A stretch of 64,000 nt of DNA from Limimaricola cinnabarinus (GTDB lineage Bacteria; Pseudomonadota; Alphaproteobacteria; Rhodobacterales; Rhodobacteraceae): the NCBI RefSeq assembly GCF_002723615.1, contig NZ_KZ304956.1, positions 1 to 64,000 of the forward strand, read 5' to 3'. The notes under the pieces are model-generated. The model did no database searches, was not told the origin of the DNA, and was given only the letters and a program-made list of their open reading frames with translations. This document shows, piece by piece, positions 25,859 through 32,559 of this stretch (positions within the stretch are counted from its first letter, which is position 1; every line of letters begins with the position of its first letter). The position numbers and the translations under genes were made by a program.

Positions 25859-26101
25859 TCATGCGCGGGAAGCCGCCCGGGCCTGCATGTAATTGGGCGC
25901 GGCCATCGGATATTCGGGCGGCAGGCCCCAGCGGGCGCGGTACTGCTCGGGCGTGAGCTGCAACCTCTCGCGCAGATGGCGGCGCAGCAGCACCAGCCGG
26001 GTCCCGGTTTCGAGACAGATGATGTAATCGGGCGTCACGCTGGTCTCGATCGGCACGGCGGGGCGGCGTTGCCCCGGCTCGCCCTCGGCCGGCGGGCTCA
26101 C
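25859..26101 (-). CDS. Ros/MucR-like protein with degenerate zinc finger
   Basis: The 80-residue product aligns with the finger and tail of Ros/MucR (ICLETGTRLVLLRRHLRERL, then LTPEQYRARWGLPPEYP). Of the four ligands only Cys29 and His42 remain: the second Cys is Thr32 and the second His is Leu47. The N-terminal oligomerisation part is nearly absent. Some Mesorhizobium Ros homologues are known to fold without zinc, so it may still work. It overlaps the gene at 26098-27177 by an ATGA and lies 164 bases before the intact MucR-type gene, so the two form a tandem pair within the motility operon. Confidence 0.7.
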   Translation of the reverse strand: MSPPAEGEPGQRRPAVPIETSVTPDYIICLETGTRLVLLRRHLRERLQLTPEQYRARWGLPPEYPMAAPNYMQARAASRA

Positions 26102-27177
26102 CGCGCCGTCTCCGCACCGGCAAGGGCGGCAAGCCCGGTGCGCGCCGGGATCATCGGCGCGGCGGTCTCCTCGCCCACCGAGAATGGGTTCCAGCCCAGC
26201 GCGACGCCGCCGCCGGCCGCGACCATGCCCGCCACCAGAAGCGCCGCGCGCAAGGGCCGGCCAAGGCTCCAGCCCTCGGCCAGCTCGACCATCGGCGCCT
26301 CCGGCGGGGCGGCGGGCTCGGGCAGCACCGGGCGCACGAAGACCCCGGTGGCGGTGACCGAGACCTGCGCGTGATGCGTCTGCCTGCGAAACCGCGCGGC
26401 CCAGGCTTCGGGAAACTGCTCTTGCGGCATGTCGATCACCAGCGGCGCGCCGGGCTGCCAGCCCGCAAGGGCGCCGCGCGGCAGCACGAAGCAGCCGAAA
26501 TCCGCGCTATGGCCGACATTCTCGACCACCACCGGGATCTCGGCGCCCTGCAGGGCGCCGGGCTCGAAGCTCAGGCGCACGCGCGCGCCCTGGCCGTGAA
26601 GCTGCGCCGTCACGAGGCTGCATTCGCGGCGCGCGGGGTCGTTCGCGGCCTCGAAGCCCGCGGGAAAGAGCCGCGGCTCAGGCGCGGGCGCGGGCGCGGG
26701 TTCGGGCCGGGGGTCGGGCTGGGTCTGGCGCCGCGCGGCGCGGCGCTCGGCCACCTGCGGCAGGTCGCTCTCGGGCTCGTCGGCGAGCGGTCTCGCCCGC
26801 GGCCCGACCACGGCCTCGGGGTCGAGCCCCTCCTCGCAGGCGAAGCGGTAATTGATGGCGTAATCCTGCGCGCTTTCGCTCAAGCCTTCGGTCGAGGCGG
26901 CGAGCGCCAGAAGCTGCTGCTCTTCGGAAAACCGCACGCGGCGGGTGGCAAAGCCCTCGACGGGCGGCACCACGGCCAGCGTCTCGGCCTCTTCCCCGAG
27001 CCCCTCGCGCAGCGTCTCGAGCACCCGCCCCGCCTCGTCGCGGTGATGCACCAGAAGCTCGCAGCGCCCGGCCTCGTCGAGCCGGACCATCAGCTGCATG
27101 GCTTCGGGCCAGTCGCGCATCACGCCGCGCAGGCTGTCCTCTTCGAGGAAATAGGCGAGAGTCTCGACGCTGCTCAT
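26098..27177 (-). CDS. Unknown membrane-anchored protein divergent from motA
   Basis: Not recognised. The product (359 residues from ATG 27177) has an acidic N-terminal domain of about 150 residues, a Pro/Arg-rich linker (about 145-175), a beta-rich middle domain (about 180-280) and one transmembrane helix (about residues 302-325) near the C-terminus, leaving a short tail. No signal peptide is present, so the large part is probably cytoplasmic. It is divergent from motA and upstream of motB, which suggests a stator or motility role. ATG 27189 is an alternative start; neither has a strong ribosome site. Confidence 0.5.
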   Translation of the reverse strand: MSSVETLAYFLEEDSLRGVMRDWPEAMQLMVRLDEAGRCELLVHHRDEAGRVLETLREGLGEEAETLAVVPPVEGFATRRVRFSEEQQLLALAASTEGLSESAQDYAINYRFACEEGLDPEAVVGPRARPLADEPESDLPQVAERRAARRQTQPDPRPEPAPAPAPEPRLFPAGFEAANDPARRECSLVTAQLHGQGARVRLSFEPGALQGAEIPVVVENVGHSADFGCFVLPRGALAGWQPGAPLVIDMPQEQFPEAWAARFRRQTHHAQVSVTATGVFVRPVLPEPAAPPEAPMVELAEGWSLGRPLRAALLVAGMVAAGGGVALGWNPFSVGEETAAPMIPARTGLAALAGAETAR

Positions 27178-27306
27178 TTCAAACACCATTCCGGCAAACT
27201 TGGGAACTATCCTTGTTTATGCTTGAAATGGTGTCAATTATCCTTATCCGATTTGTGGGAAAAGGCACGATGCTGTGTCGCGGACGCAAGGTTTCGGAGA
27301 GCTGCG
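27178..27306. promoter_or_regulatory. Divergent motA control region
   Basis: AT-rich for this genome. It holds CTATCCTT (27207-27214), TTATCCTT (27238-27245) and overlapping TTATCCG (27244-27250), all on plus, matching elements ahead of other flagellar genes. ACACCATT (27183-27190) and AATGGTGT (27227-27234) are inverted repeats 36 bases apart. On minus, TTGACA starts within the second arm and could be a -35 for the 27177 gene. Confidence 0.45.
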
Positions 27307-28173
27307 ATGACTCTAATCCTCGGACTTGTCATGGTTTTCGGACTGGTCTTCGGCGGCTTCATGCTGTCGGGCGGCAAGATGGACATCGTGCTCTACGCCC
27401 TGCCCTATGAGGGCATGATGATCGGCGGGGCGGCCCTCGGTGCCTTCGTCATCGCCAACTCGATGAGCGTCATCAAGGGCTCGGTCAGCGGCCTGCTGAA
27501 GGTGCTCAAGGGGCCGAAATGGAAGGCGTCCGACTACGAGGCGCTCCTGAACCTGATGTTCGAGCTGAGCCGGCTCTACAAGCAGAAGGGCATCCTCGCG
27601 CTCGACGAGCATATCGAGACCCCCAAGGACAGCCCGATCTTCCAGCGCTATCCGACGATCCTCAAGGACCACTTCGCCACCGAACTGATCACCGACAGCT
27701 TCCGCATGCTGGCGATGCAGTTCGACGACAAGTACCAGACCGAGGATGTGATCAACCGCAAGATCAAGAAGCACCACCACGAGGCGCTGGGCGCTGCCGG
27801 CGCGATCCAGAGCATGGCCGACGGGCTGCCGGCGATCGGCATCGTCGCGGCCGTCCTGGGCGTCATCAAGACCATGTCCTCGATCGACCAGCCGCCGGAG
27901 GTGCTGGGCAAGATGATCGGCGGCGCGCTGGTCGGCACCTTCCTCGGCGTGTTCCTCGCCTATTGCATGGTCCAGCCGATCTCGGGGCGGCTCAAGCAGA
28001 TCGAGGACGAGGACGGCGCCTTCTACATGATCATCCGCGACATCTTCGTCGCCATGGTCGCCAACCACCCGCCCAACATCTGCGTCGAGATCGGCCGCGG
28101 CAACATCCCCACCTCCAAGCAGCCCGATTTCTACCGGGTCGAGGCCGCGCAGAAGGAGCTTCCGGCGGCATGA
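27307..28173 (+). CDS. motA: Flagellar stator protein MotA
   Basis: MotA forms the rotating ring of the stator around MotB. The 288-residue product has two N-terminal membrane helices, a cytoplasmic loop with the charged residues that touch FliG (about 85-150), and two further helices after EALGAAGAIQSMADGLPAIG, including the conserved Pro region (DGLPAIGIVAAVLGVIKTM) and GGALVGTFLGVFLAY. GGAGAG lies five bases before the ATG. It overlaps the next small gene by an ATGA. Confidence 0.95.
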   Translation: MTLILGLVMVFGLVFGGFMLSGGKMDIVLYALPYEGMMIGGAALGAFVIANSMSVIKGSVSGLLKVLKGPKWKASDYEALLNLMFELSRLYKQKGILALDEHIETPKDSPIFQRYPTILKDHFATELITDSFRMLAMQFDDKYQTEDVINRKIKKHHHEALGAAGAIQSMADGLPAIGIVAAVLGVIKTMSSIDQPPEVLGKMIGGALVGTFLGVFLAYCMVQPISGRLKQIEDEDGAFYMIIRDIFVAMVANHPPNICVEIGRGNIPTSKQPDFYRVEAAQKELPAA

Positions 28174-28388
28174 TCCGGGCCGGTCTCCTCGCCCTGACGC
28201 TGGCCTCCTCCGCCCATGCGGCGCCGGAGCCCGCCCCCGCGAAGAAGGCCCCCGCCGAGACGCCCGGCGCGGCCCCCGCCCCCTACCCCCTGCTGCCGCC
28301 CGAGCAGGTCAACGCCTTTCCGCCCGAGATCATGGAGCGGATGCGCGCGGCGCTCGTGGCGCTGGAGCAGGCCCGCGATGGCCAGTAG
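28170..28388 (+). CDS. Small secreted protein, unknown
   Basis: The 72-residue product has a signal peptide (about 1-18, ending SAHA), a Pro/Ala/Lys-rich stretch and a short amphipathic helix (EIMERMRAALVALEQARDG). It is translated with motA through an ATGA overlap and itself overlaps the following FliJ-like gene by 11 bases. These tight overlaps and its place between two motility genes support a real gene. Its function is unknown; it may be a small periplasmic motor accessory. Confidence 0.55.
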   Translation: MIRAGLLALTLASSAHAAPEPAPAKKAPAETPGAAPAPYPLLPPEQVNAFPPEIMERMRAALVALEQARDGQ

Positions 28389-28800
28389 GCGCGACCGGGC
28401 GCTGGGGCTGATCGAACGGCTGCACCGGGTCGAGGTCGAGGCGCGGGCGGTCGAGCTTGGCGGCCTGCGCGAGCGCATGGCCGATCTGGAGCGCCAGAGC
28501 GCCGAGACGGCGGAGGCGCTGGCCCGCGACGGGCGCATCACCAGCATCGAAAGCGCGCCCTATGTCGGCGCCTATATCCGCGACGCCCGCGCGCAGATCG
28601 GCGCGCTCGACCGCGCCCGCCAAGAGCTGGAGCCGCAGGCCGAGGCGCTGGAGGAGGCGATGCGCGAGAGCTTCCGCGAGATGAAGACCGTCTCCACCGT
28701 CGCCGCCCGCGCCCGGCTGCGCACAGCCCGGGACCGCGCCGCGCGCGAAGCCGCCGAGACCGACGAGATGGTGCTGCTGCGCTGGGGCCGCGACGGCTGA
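28378..28800 (+). CDS. FliJ-like coiled-coil flagellar protein (putative)
   Basis: The 140-residue product is one long helical hairpin of heptad-like Leu/Ala/Glu/Arg sequence without signal peptide. Size, charge and coiled-coil layout match FliJ, the export-ATPase stalk protein, which is otherwise missing from this locus. I chose ATG 28378, inside the previous gene, because the open frame further upstream reads through Pro/Arg-rich non-coding sequence. FliJ proteins share little sequence, so this is a layout-based call. Confidence 0.55.
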   Translation: MASRRDRALGLIERLHRVEVEARAVELGGLRERMADLERQSAETAEALARDGRITSIESAPYVGAYIRDARAQIGALDRARQELEPQAEALEEAMRESFREMKTVSTVAARARLRTARDRAAREAAETDEMVLLRWGRDG

Positions 28801-28890
28801 CCTCGCGCGCGGGCTGTTGAGCCCGGCGGGCCGCATGTCTATATGCCCCTCGCGCCACCCGCCCGTGGCCCGACACGCGAGGGAGCCTTG

Positions 28891-29991
28891 ATGACGCTGC
28901 GAACGCCCTATTACCTCATCGACAAGCAGGCGCTGCTGCCCAATCTCGAAAAGATCGCGAAGCTGCGCGAACTGTCGGGGGCCAAGTCCCTGCTGGCGCT
29001 GAAATGCTTCGCCTCTTGGTCGGTCTTCGACCTGATGAGCCAGTACATGGATGGCACCACCTCGTCCTCGCCCTTCGAGGTGAAGCTCGGGCGCAAGCAT
29101 TTCCCCGGCGAGACCCACGCCTATTCGGTCGCCTGGGACGAGGCCGACATCCCCGAGGTGCTGGCCAATTCCGACAAGATCATCTTCAACACCATCGGCC
29201 AGCTGGAGCGCTTCGGCGCGGCGGCGAAGGATCATGTCCGCGGATTGCGGGTGAACCCCGGCATCAGCTCCTCATCCTTCGACATCGCCGACCCGGCCCG
29301 CCCCTTTTCGCGTCTGGGCGAGCATGATCCCGCGCGGATCGAGACTGTCTGCGACAAGGTCTCGGGCTTCATGTTCCACAACAATTGCGAGAACGCCGAT
29401 TTCGACCGCTTCGATGCGATGCTGGGCCAGATCGAGACGCGCTTCGGCCATCTCATCTCGCGCATGGAGTGGATCAGCCTCGGCGGCGGCATCCATTTCA
29501 CCGGCGAAGGCTACCCTCTGGAGAAGCTGGCCGAACGGCTGAAGCGCTTCTCGGACGAGTACGGCGTGCAGCTCTATCTGGAGCCCGGCGAGGCGGCGGT
29601 CACCAACTCCACCACGCTGGAGCTGACCGTGCTCGACACGCTCGACAACGGCAAGAACCTCGCCATCGTCGACAGCTCGATCGAGGCGCATATGCTCGAC
29701 CTGCTGATCTACCGCGAAAGCGCCAAGGTTGCCCCGAACACCGGCGATCACGAATGGATGGTCTGCGGCAATTCCTGCCTTGCGGGGGACATCTTCGGCG
29801 AATTCCGCTTCGAAGAGCCGCTGAAGCCCGGCGACCGCGTCTCGATCCGGGATGCGGCGGGCTACACGATGGTCAAGAAGAACTGGTTCAACGGCGTGCG
29901 CATGCCCGCCATCGCGCTGCGCGAACTCGACGGCACGGTTAGGATCGTGCGCGAATTCGGGTATGGTGACTTCGAAGCCGCCCTGTCCTGA
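28891..29991 (+). CDS. nspC: Carboxynorspermidine/carboxyspermidine decarboxylase
   Basis: NspC removes the carboxyl group from carboxynorspermidine or carboxyspermidine in the SAM-independent polyamine route. It is a PLP enzyme of the alanine-racemase fold. The 366-residue product shows the PLP-lysine segment (LLALKCFASWSVF, Lys near residue 35), the GLRVNPGISSSSFD substrate motif, HNNCE, a glycine loop (SLGGGIHFT) and EPGEAAV, all typical of NspC. GGGAG precedes ATG 28891. It is followed by carboxynorspermidine synthase, so the two steps are encoded together. The substrate (norspermidine or spermidine series) cannot be read from sequence. Confidence 0.93.
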   Translation: MTLRTPYYLIDKQALLPNLEKIAKLRELSGAKSLLALKCFASWSVFDLMSQYMDGTTSSSPFEVKLGRKHFPGETHAYSVAWDEADIPEVLANSDKIIFNTIGQLERFGAAAKDHVRGLRVNPGISSSSFDIADPARPFSRLGEHDPARIETVCDKVSGFMFHNNCENADFDRFDAMLGQIETRFGHLISRMEWISLGGGIHFTGEGYPLEKLAERLKRFSDEYGVQLYLEPGEAAVTNSTTLELTVLDTLDNGKNLAIVDSSIEAHMLDLLIYRESAKVAPNTGDHEWMVCGNSCLAGDIFGEFRFEEPLKPGDRVSIRDAAGYTMVKKNWFNGVRMPAIALRELDGTVRIVREFGYGDFEAALS

Positions 29992-30025
29992 GGCGCGGCA
30001 ACACATGAAAGGAGGCTCGAGGGTC

Positions 30026-31261
30026 TTGAAGAAGAACGTCCTCATCATCGGCGCCGGTGGCGTCGCCCAGGTCGTGGCGCATAAATGCGCCCAGAACGCC
30101 GACCTGCTCGGAGACATCCACATCGCCTCGCGCACAGAGGCGAAATGCGAGGCGATCCTCGCCAGCGTCCGTGAGAAAGGGGCCCACAAGACCGACGGCG
30201 CCCTGACCGCCCATGCGGTCGACGCGACCGACAGCAAGGCGGTGGCCGCGCTGATCGAAAAGACCGGCGCGCAGATCGTGATCAACGTCGCTTCGGCCTT
30301 CGTGAACATGCATGTGCTCGAAGCCTGCATCGAGACCGGCGTTGCCTATATCGACACCGCGATCCACGAAGAACCCGACAAGATCTGCGAAACCCCGCCG
30401 TGGTATGCCAACTACGAATGGAAGCGCCGCGACCGCTGCGCCGAAAAGGGCGTCACCGCGATCCTTGGCGCGGGCTTCGATCCGGGCGTGGTCAACGCCT
30501 ATGCCCGCTTTGCCATCGACGAGTACATGGACGAGGTCAAATCCATCGACATCGTCGACATCAACGCCGGCTCCCACGGCAAGTACTTCGCCACGAATTT
30601 CGACCCGGAGATCAACTTCCGCGAGTTCACCGGCACGGTCTATGCCTGGCAGAACGGCGAATGGACCTCGAACGAGATGTTCGAGGTGGGCCGCGACTGG
30701 GATCTTCCGGTCGTGGGCACGCAGCGCGCCTACATGTCGGGCCATGACGAGGTGCACTCATTGGCCGCGAACTACCCGAACGCCGATGTGCGCTTCTGGA
30801 TGGGCTTCGGCGAGCATTACATCAACGTCTTCACCGTGCTGAAGAACATCGGCCTGCTCTCCGAGCAGCCGGTGAAGCTTGCCGAAGGCCAGGAGGTCGT
30901 GCCGCTCAAGGTGGTCAAGGCCTGCCTGCCCGACCCGTCGAGCCTTGCCCCCGACTACACCGGCAAGACCTGCATCGGCGACCTGGTGAAGGGCACCAAG
31001 GGCGGCGAGGAGGTCGAGGTCTTCGTCTACAACGTGGCCGACCACAAGGAAGCCTACGAGGAAGTCGGATCGCAGGGCATCTCCTACACCGCGGGCGTGC
31101 CGCCCGTCGCCGCCGCGATGCTGATCGCCACCGGCGAGTGGGACGCGCGCGAAATGCGCAACGTCGAGGAGATGGACCCCAAGCCCTTCCTCAAGGTGCT
31201 GGGCCAGATCGGGCTCGGGACCTGGGTGCGCAAGGGCGGCACCGACGAGAAGCTCTACTGA
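30026..31261 (+). CDS. Carboxynorspermidine (carboxyspermidine) synthase
   Basis: This saccharopine-dehydrogenase-family enzyme condenses aspartate semialdehyde with a diamine and reduces the product with NADPH, supplying NspC. The 411-residue product has an N-terminal Rossmann motif (VLIIGAGGVAQVVAHKC) and the family stretches TGVAYIDTA, ILGAGFDPGVVNAYARF and the DINAGSHGKYFATNFDPE region. The frame contains an ATG at 30005, but AAGGAGG (30009-30015) lies after it and is well spaced for the TTG at 30026. The TTG gives the family start KKNVLIIG, so I prefer it. The gap to nspC is short, so they are one operon. Confidence 0.92.
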   Translation: MKKNVLIIGAGGVAQVVAHKCAQNADLLGDIHIASRTEAKCEAILASVREKGAHKTDGALTAHAVDATDSKAVAALIEKTGAQIVINVASAFVNMHVLEACIETGVAYIDTAIHEEPDKICETPPWYANYEWKRRDRCAEKGVTAILGAGFDPGVVNAYARFAIDEYMDEVKSIDIVDINAGSHGKYFATNFDPEINFREFTGTVYAWQNGEWTSNEMFEVGRDWDLPVVGTQRAYMSGHDEVHSLAANYPNADVRFWMGFGEHYINVFTVLKNIGLLSEQPVKLAEGQEVVPLKVVKACLPDPSSLAPDYTGKTCIGDLVKGTKGGEEVEVFVYNVADHKEAYEEVGSQGISYTAGVPPVAAAMLIATGEWDAREMRNVEEMDPKPFLKVLGQIGLGTWVRKGGTDEKLY

Positions 31262-31268
31262 AAGCGGT

Positions 31269-31292
31269 GCGGGCGGCCCTGGCGCCGCCCGC
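31269..31292 (+). terminator. Hairpin after carboxynorspermidine synthase
   Basis: GCGGGCGGC (31269-31277) and GCCGCCCGC (31284-31292) form a perfect nine-base-pair stem with a six-base loop, seven bases after the stop codon. There is no T-run, so termination efficiency is unclear. Confidence 0.45.
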
Positions 31293-31331
31293 CCGTCAAC
31301 GCCCCTGAAAAACCGGGCAAATTCCGGCAAA

Positions 31332-31358
31332 CGGAACGAAAACGCATGTTTCGTTCCG
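31332..31358. promoter_or_regulatory. Perfect 10+10 base dyad upstream of gloA
   Basis: CGGAACGAAA (31332-31341) and TTTCGTTCCG (31349-31358) are exact inverted copies around a seven-base spacer. It lies about 70 bases ahead of the glyoxalase start. It looks like the operator of a dimeric regulator; its half-site differs from that of the TetR gene's own upstream dyad (31934-31948). Confidence 0.55.
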
Positions 31359-31429
31359 CAGCTTGCCGCTGGACCCGGCGGGCCGGTTGCGGCATTCGGC
31401 TTCGAACCTCGATGCTGAAGGAGCCCCCC

Positions 31430-31825
31430 ATGCCCAAGATGATCCATTCCATGATCCGCGTGCGCGACGAGGCCCGCTCGCTCGCCTTTTACGAGCTGTT
31501 CGGGCTCGAGATCGCCGAGCGGCTCGATTTCGAAAGCTTCTCGCTGATCTATCTGAGCAACGCCGAAAGCGGCTTCGAACTTGAGCTGACGGTGAACAAG
31601 GGCGACGCGAGCTATGATCTGGGCAATGGCTACGGCCATCTCGCCTTTCTCGAAGACGATCTGGAGGCGCTGCACCAGCGGCTGGCCGAGGCCGGTCATG
31701 CGCCGCGCGAAATCAAGGATTTCGCCCCCGATGGCGAGACGGTCGCCCGGTTCTTCTTCGTGGCCGACCCCGATGGCTACGAGATCGAGGTTCTGGCGCG
31801 CAAGGGCCGCTTCGCTGCGCAGTGA
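31430..31825 (+). CDS. gloA: Lactoylglutathione lyase (glyoxalase I)
   Basis: Glyoxalase I converts the methylglyoxal-glutathione adduct to S-lactoylglutathione. The 131-residue VOC-fold product has all four metal ligands in their usual places: His6 in MIHSMIRV, a Glu in ELELTVN (about residue 46), His in YGHLAF (about residue 71) and Glu in YEIEVLA (about residue 119). AAGGAG stands six bases before ATG 31430; the frame is open further upstream without a better start. It is flanked by hairpins and seems to be its own transcript, next to a carbonyl-stress operon. Confidence 0.92.
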   Translation: MPKMIHSMIRVRDEARSLAFYELFGLEIAERLDFESFSLIYLSNAESGFELELTVNKGDASYDLGNGYGHLAFLEDDLEALHQRLAEAGHAPREIKDFAPDGETVARFFFVADPDGYEIEVLARKGRFAAQ

Positions 31826-31836
31826 GACATGTTTGG

Positions 31837-31885
31837 GGGGCGGATCGGGGGGGCGGCCCCGCGCCGCCGCCCCCCGATCCGCCCC
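31837..31885 (+). terminator. Very GC-rich long hairpin after gloA
   Basis: GGGGCGGATC (31837-31846) and the following G-run pair with a C-run and GATCCGCCCC (31876-31885). One G bulges, giving about 20 base pairs around a short loop. It starts 12 bases after the gloA stop and has no T-run. It probably ends gloA transcription and isolates the TetR promoter. Confidence 0.5.
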
Positions 31886-31933
31886 TGATCCACCCCTGAC
31901 GCAAGGTCATGCGGCGCAAGCGCGCCGCCCCAC

Positions 31934-31948
31934 TAGACGACCGGTCTA
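31934..31948. promoter_or_regulatory. TetR-type operator upstream of the regulator
   Basis: TAGAC (31934-31938) and GTCTA (31944-31948) are inverted around GACCG. The dyad lies 20 bases before the TetR start. TAGAC...GTCTA half-sites are known for NemR- and LmrA/YxaF-like TetR proteins, so autoregulation is likely. Confidence 0.6.
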
Positions 31949-31968
31949 ATCGGCCCCATCTGGCGGCC

Positions 31969-32559
31969 ATGACCGATACGCGACAGCACATCCTCGCCAC
32001 CGGTCGCGCCCTCGTGGCGCGGCGCGGCTATACCGGCGTCGGGCTCTCCGAGCTTCTGCGCGAGGCCGGGGTGCCCAAGGGCAGCTTCTACCATTTCTTC
32101 AAGTCCAAGGAGGCCTTCGGCTGCGCGCTGCTCGACAGCTTCGTCGAGGGCTATGCCGAGGATCTGGCCGCCACGCTCGACGCGCCGGGCCTGAACGGCC
32201 GCGCCCGGCTCATGGCCTATTTCGAGGGCTGGCGCACGCGCCAGTCGGGCGAGGCCTACGAGGCGCGCTGCCTCGTGGTGAAGCTCTCGGCCGAGGTGGC
32301 GGAGCTGTCGCCCGGCATGACCGAGGTGCTGGCGCGCGGCGTCTCCTCCATCACCGCGCGGCTTGCCTCGGTGATCCGCGAGGGCGCCGCCGACGGCTCC
32401 CTGCCCGCGCATGACGACGCGTCGGCGCTGGCCGTCACGCTCTACCAGATCTGGCTGGGCGCCAGCCTGATGGGTGCGCTGTCGCGCGACACCATTCCCT
32501 ATGACAGCGCCATGGCCGCCACGGCCGCGCTCATCGACCGCAAAGGACCGACCGCATGA
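31969..32559 (+). CDS. TetR/AcrR-family regulator
   Basis: A repressor expected to control itself and the two genes after it. The 196-residue product has a TetR HTH at about residues 7-50 (LVARRGYTGVGLSELLREAG, then VPKGSFYHFFKSKEAF) and a helical ligand domain. I chose ATG 31969 because the HTH then starts at the usual distance; the ORF is open 60 bases further up through the operator. It overlaps the reductase gene by an ATGA. A ligand such as an electrophilic carbonyl is inferred from the neighbours; Cys100 (ARCLVV) could be a sensor. Confidence 0.88.
   Translation: MTDTRQHILATGRALVARRGYTGVGLSELLREAGVPKGSFYHFFKSKEAFGCALLDSFVEGYAEDLAATLDAPGLNGRARLMAYFEGWRTRQSGEAYEARCLVVKLSAEVAELSPGMTEVLARGVSSITARLASVIREGAADGSLPAHDDASALAVTLYQIWLGASLMGALSRDTIPYDSAMAATAALIDRKGPTA

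Noticed and set aside
24157-28800. Prophage, toxin-antitoxin or CRISPR content in the hypothetical-rich motility block
   Set aside because: No integrase, repeats, att-like sites, toxin motifs or spaced repeats were seen; base composition matches the surroundings.
31837-31885. G-run as a possible G-quadruplex
   Set aside because: The long complementary arm makes a stable hairpin the simpler reading; the G-runs are not spaced as four tracts.
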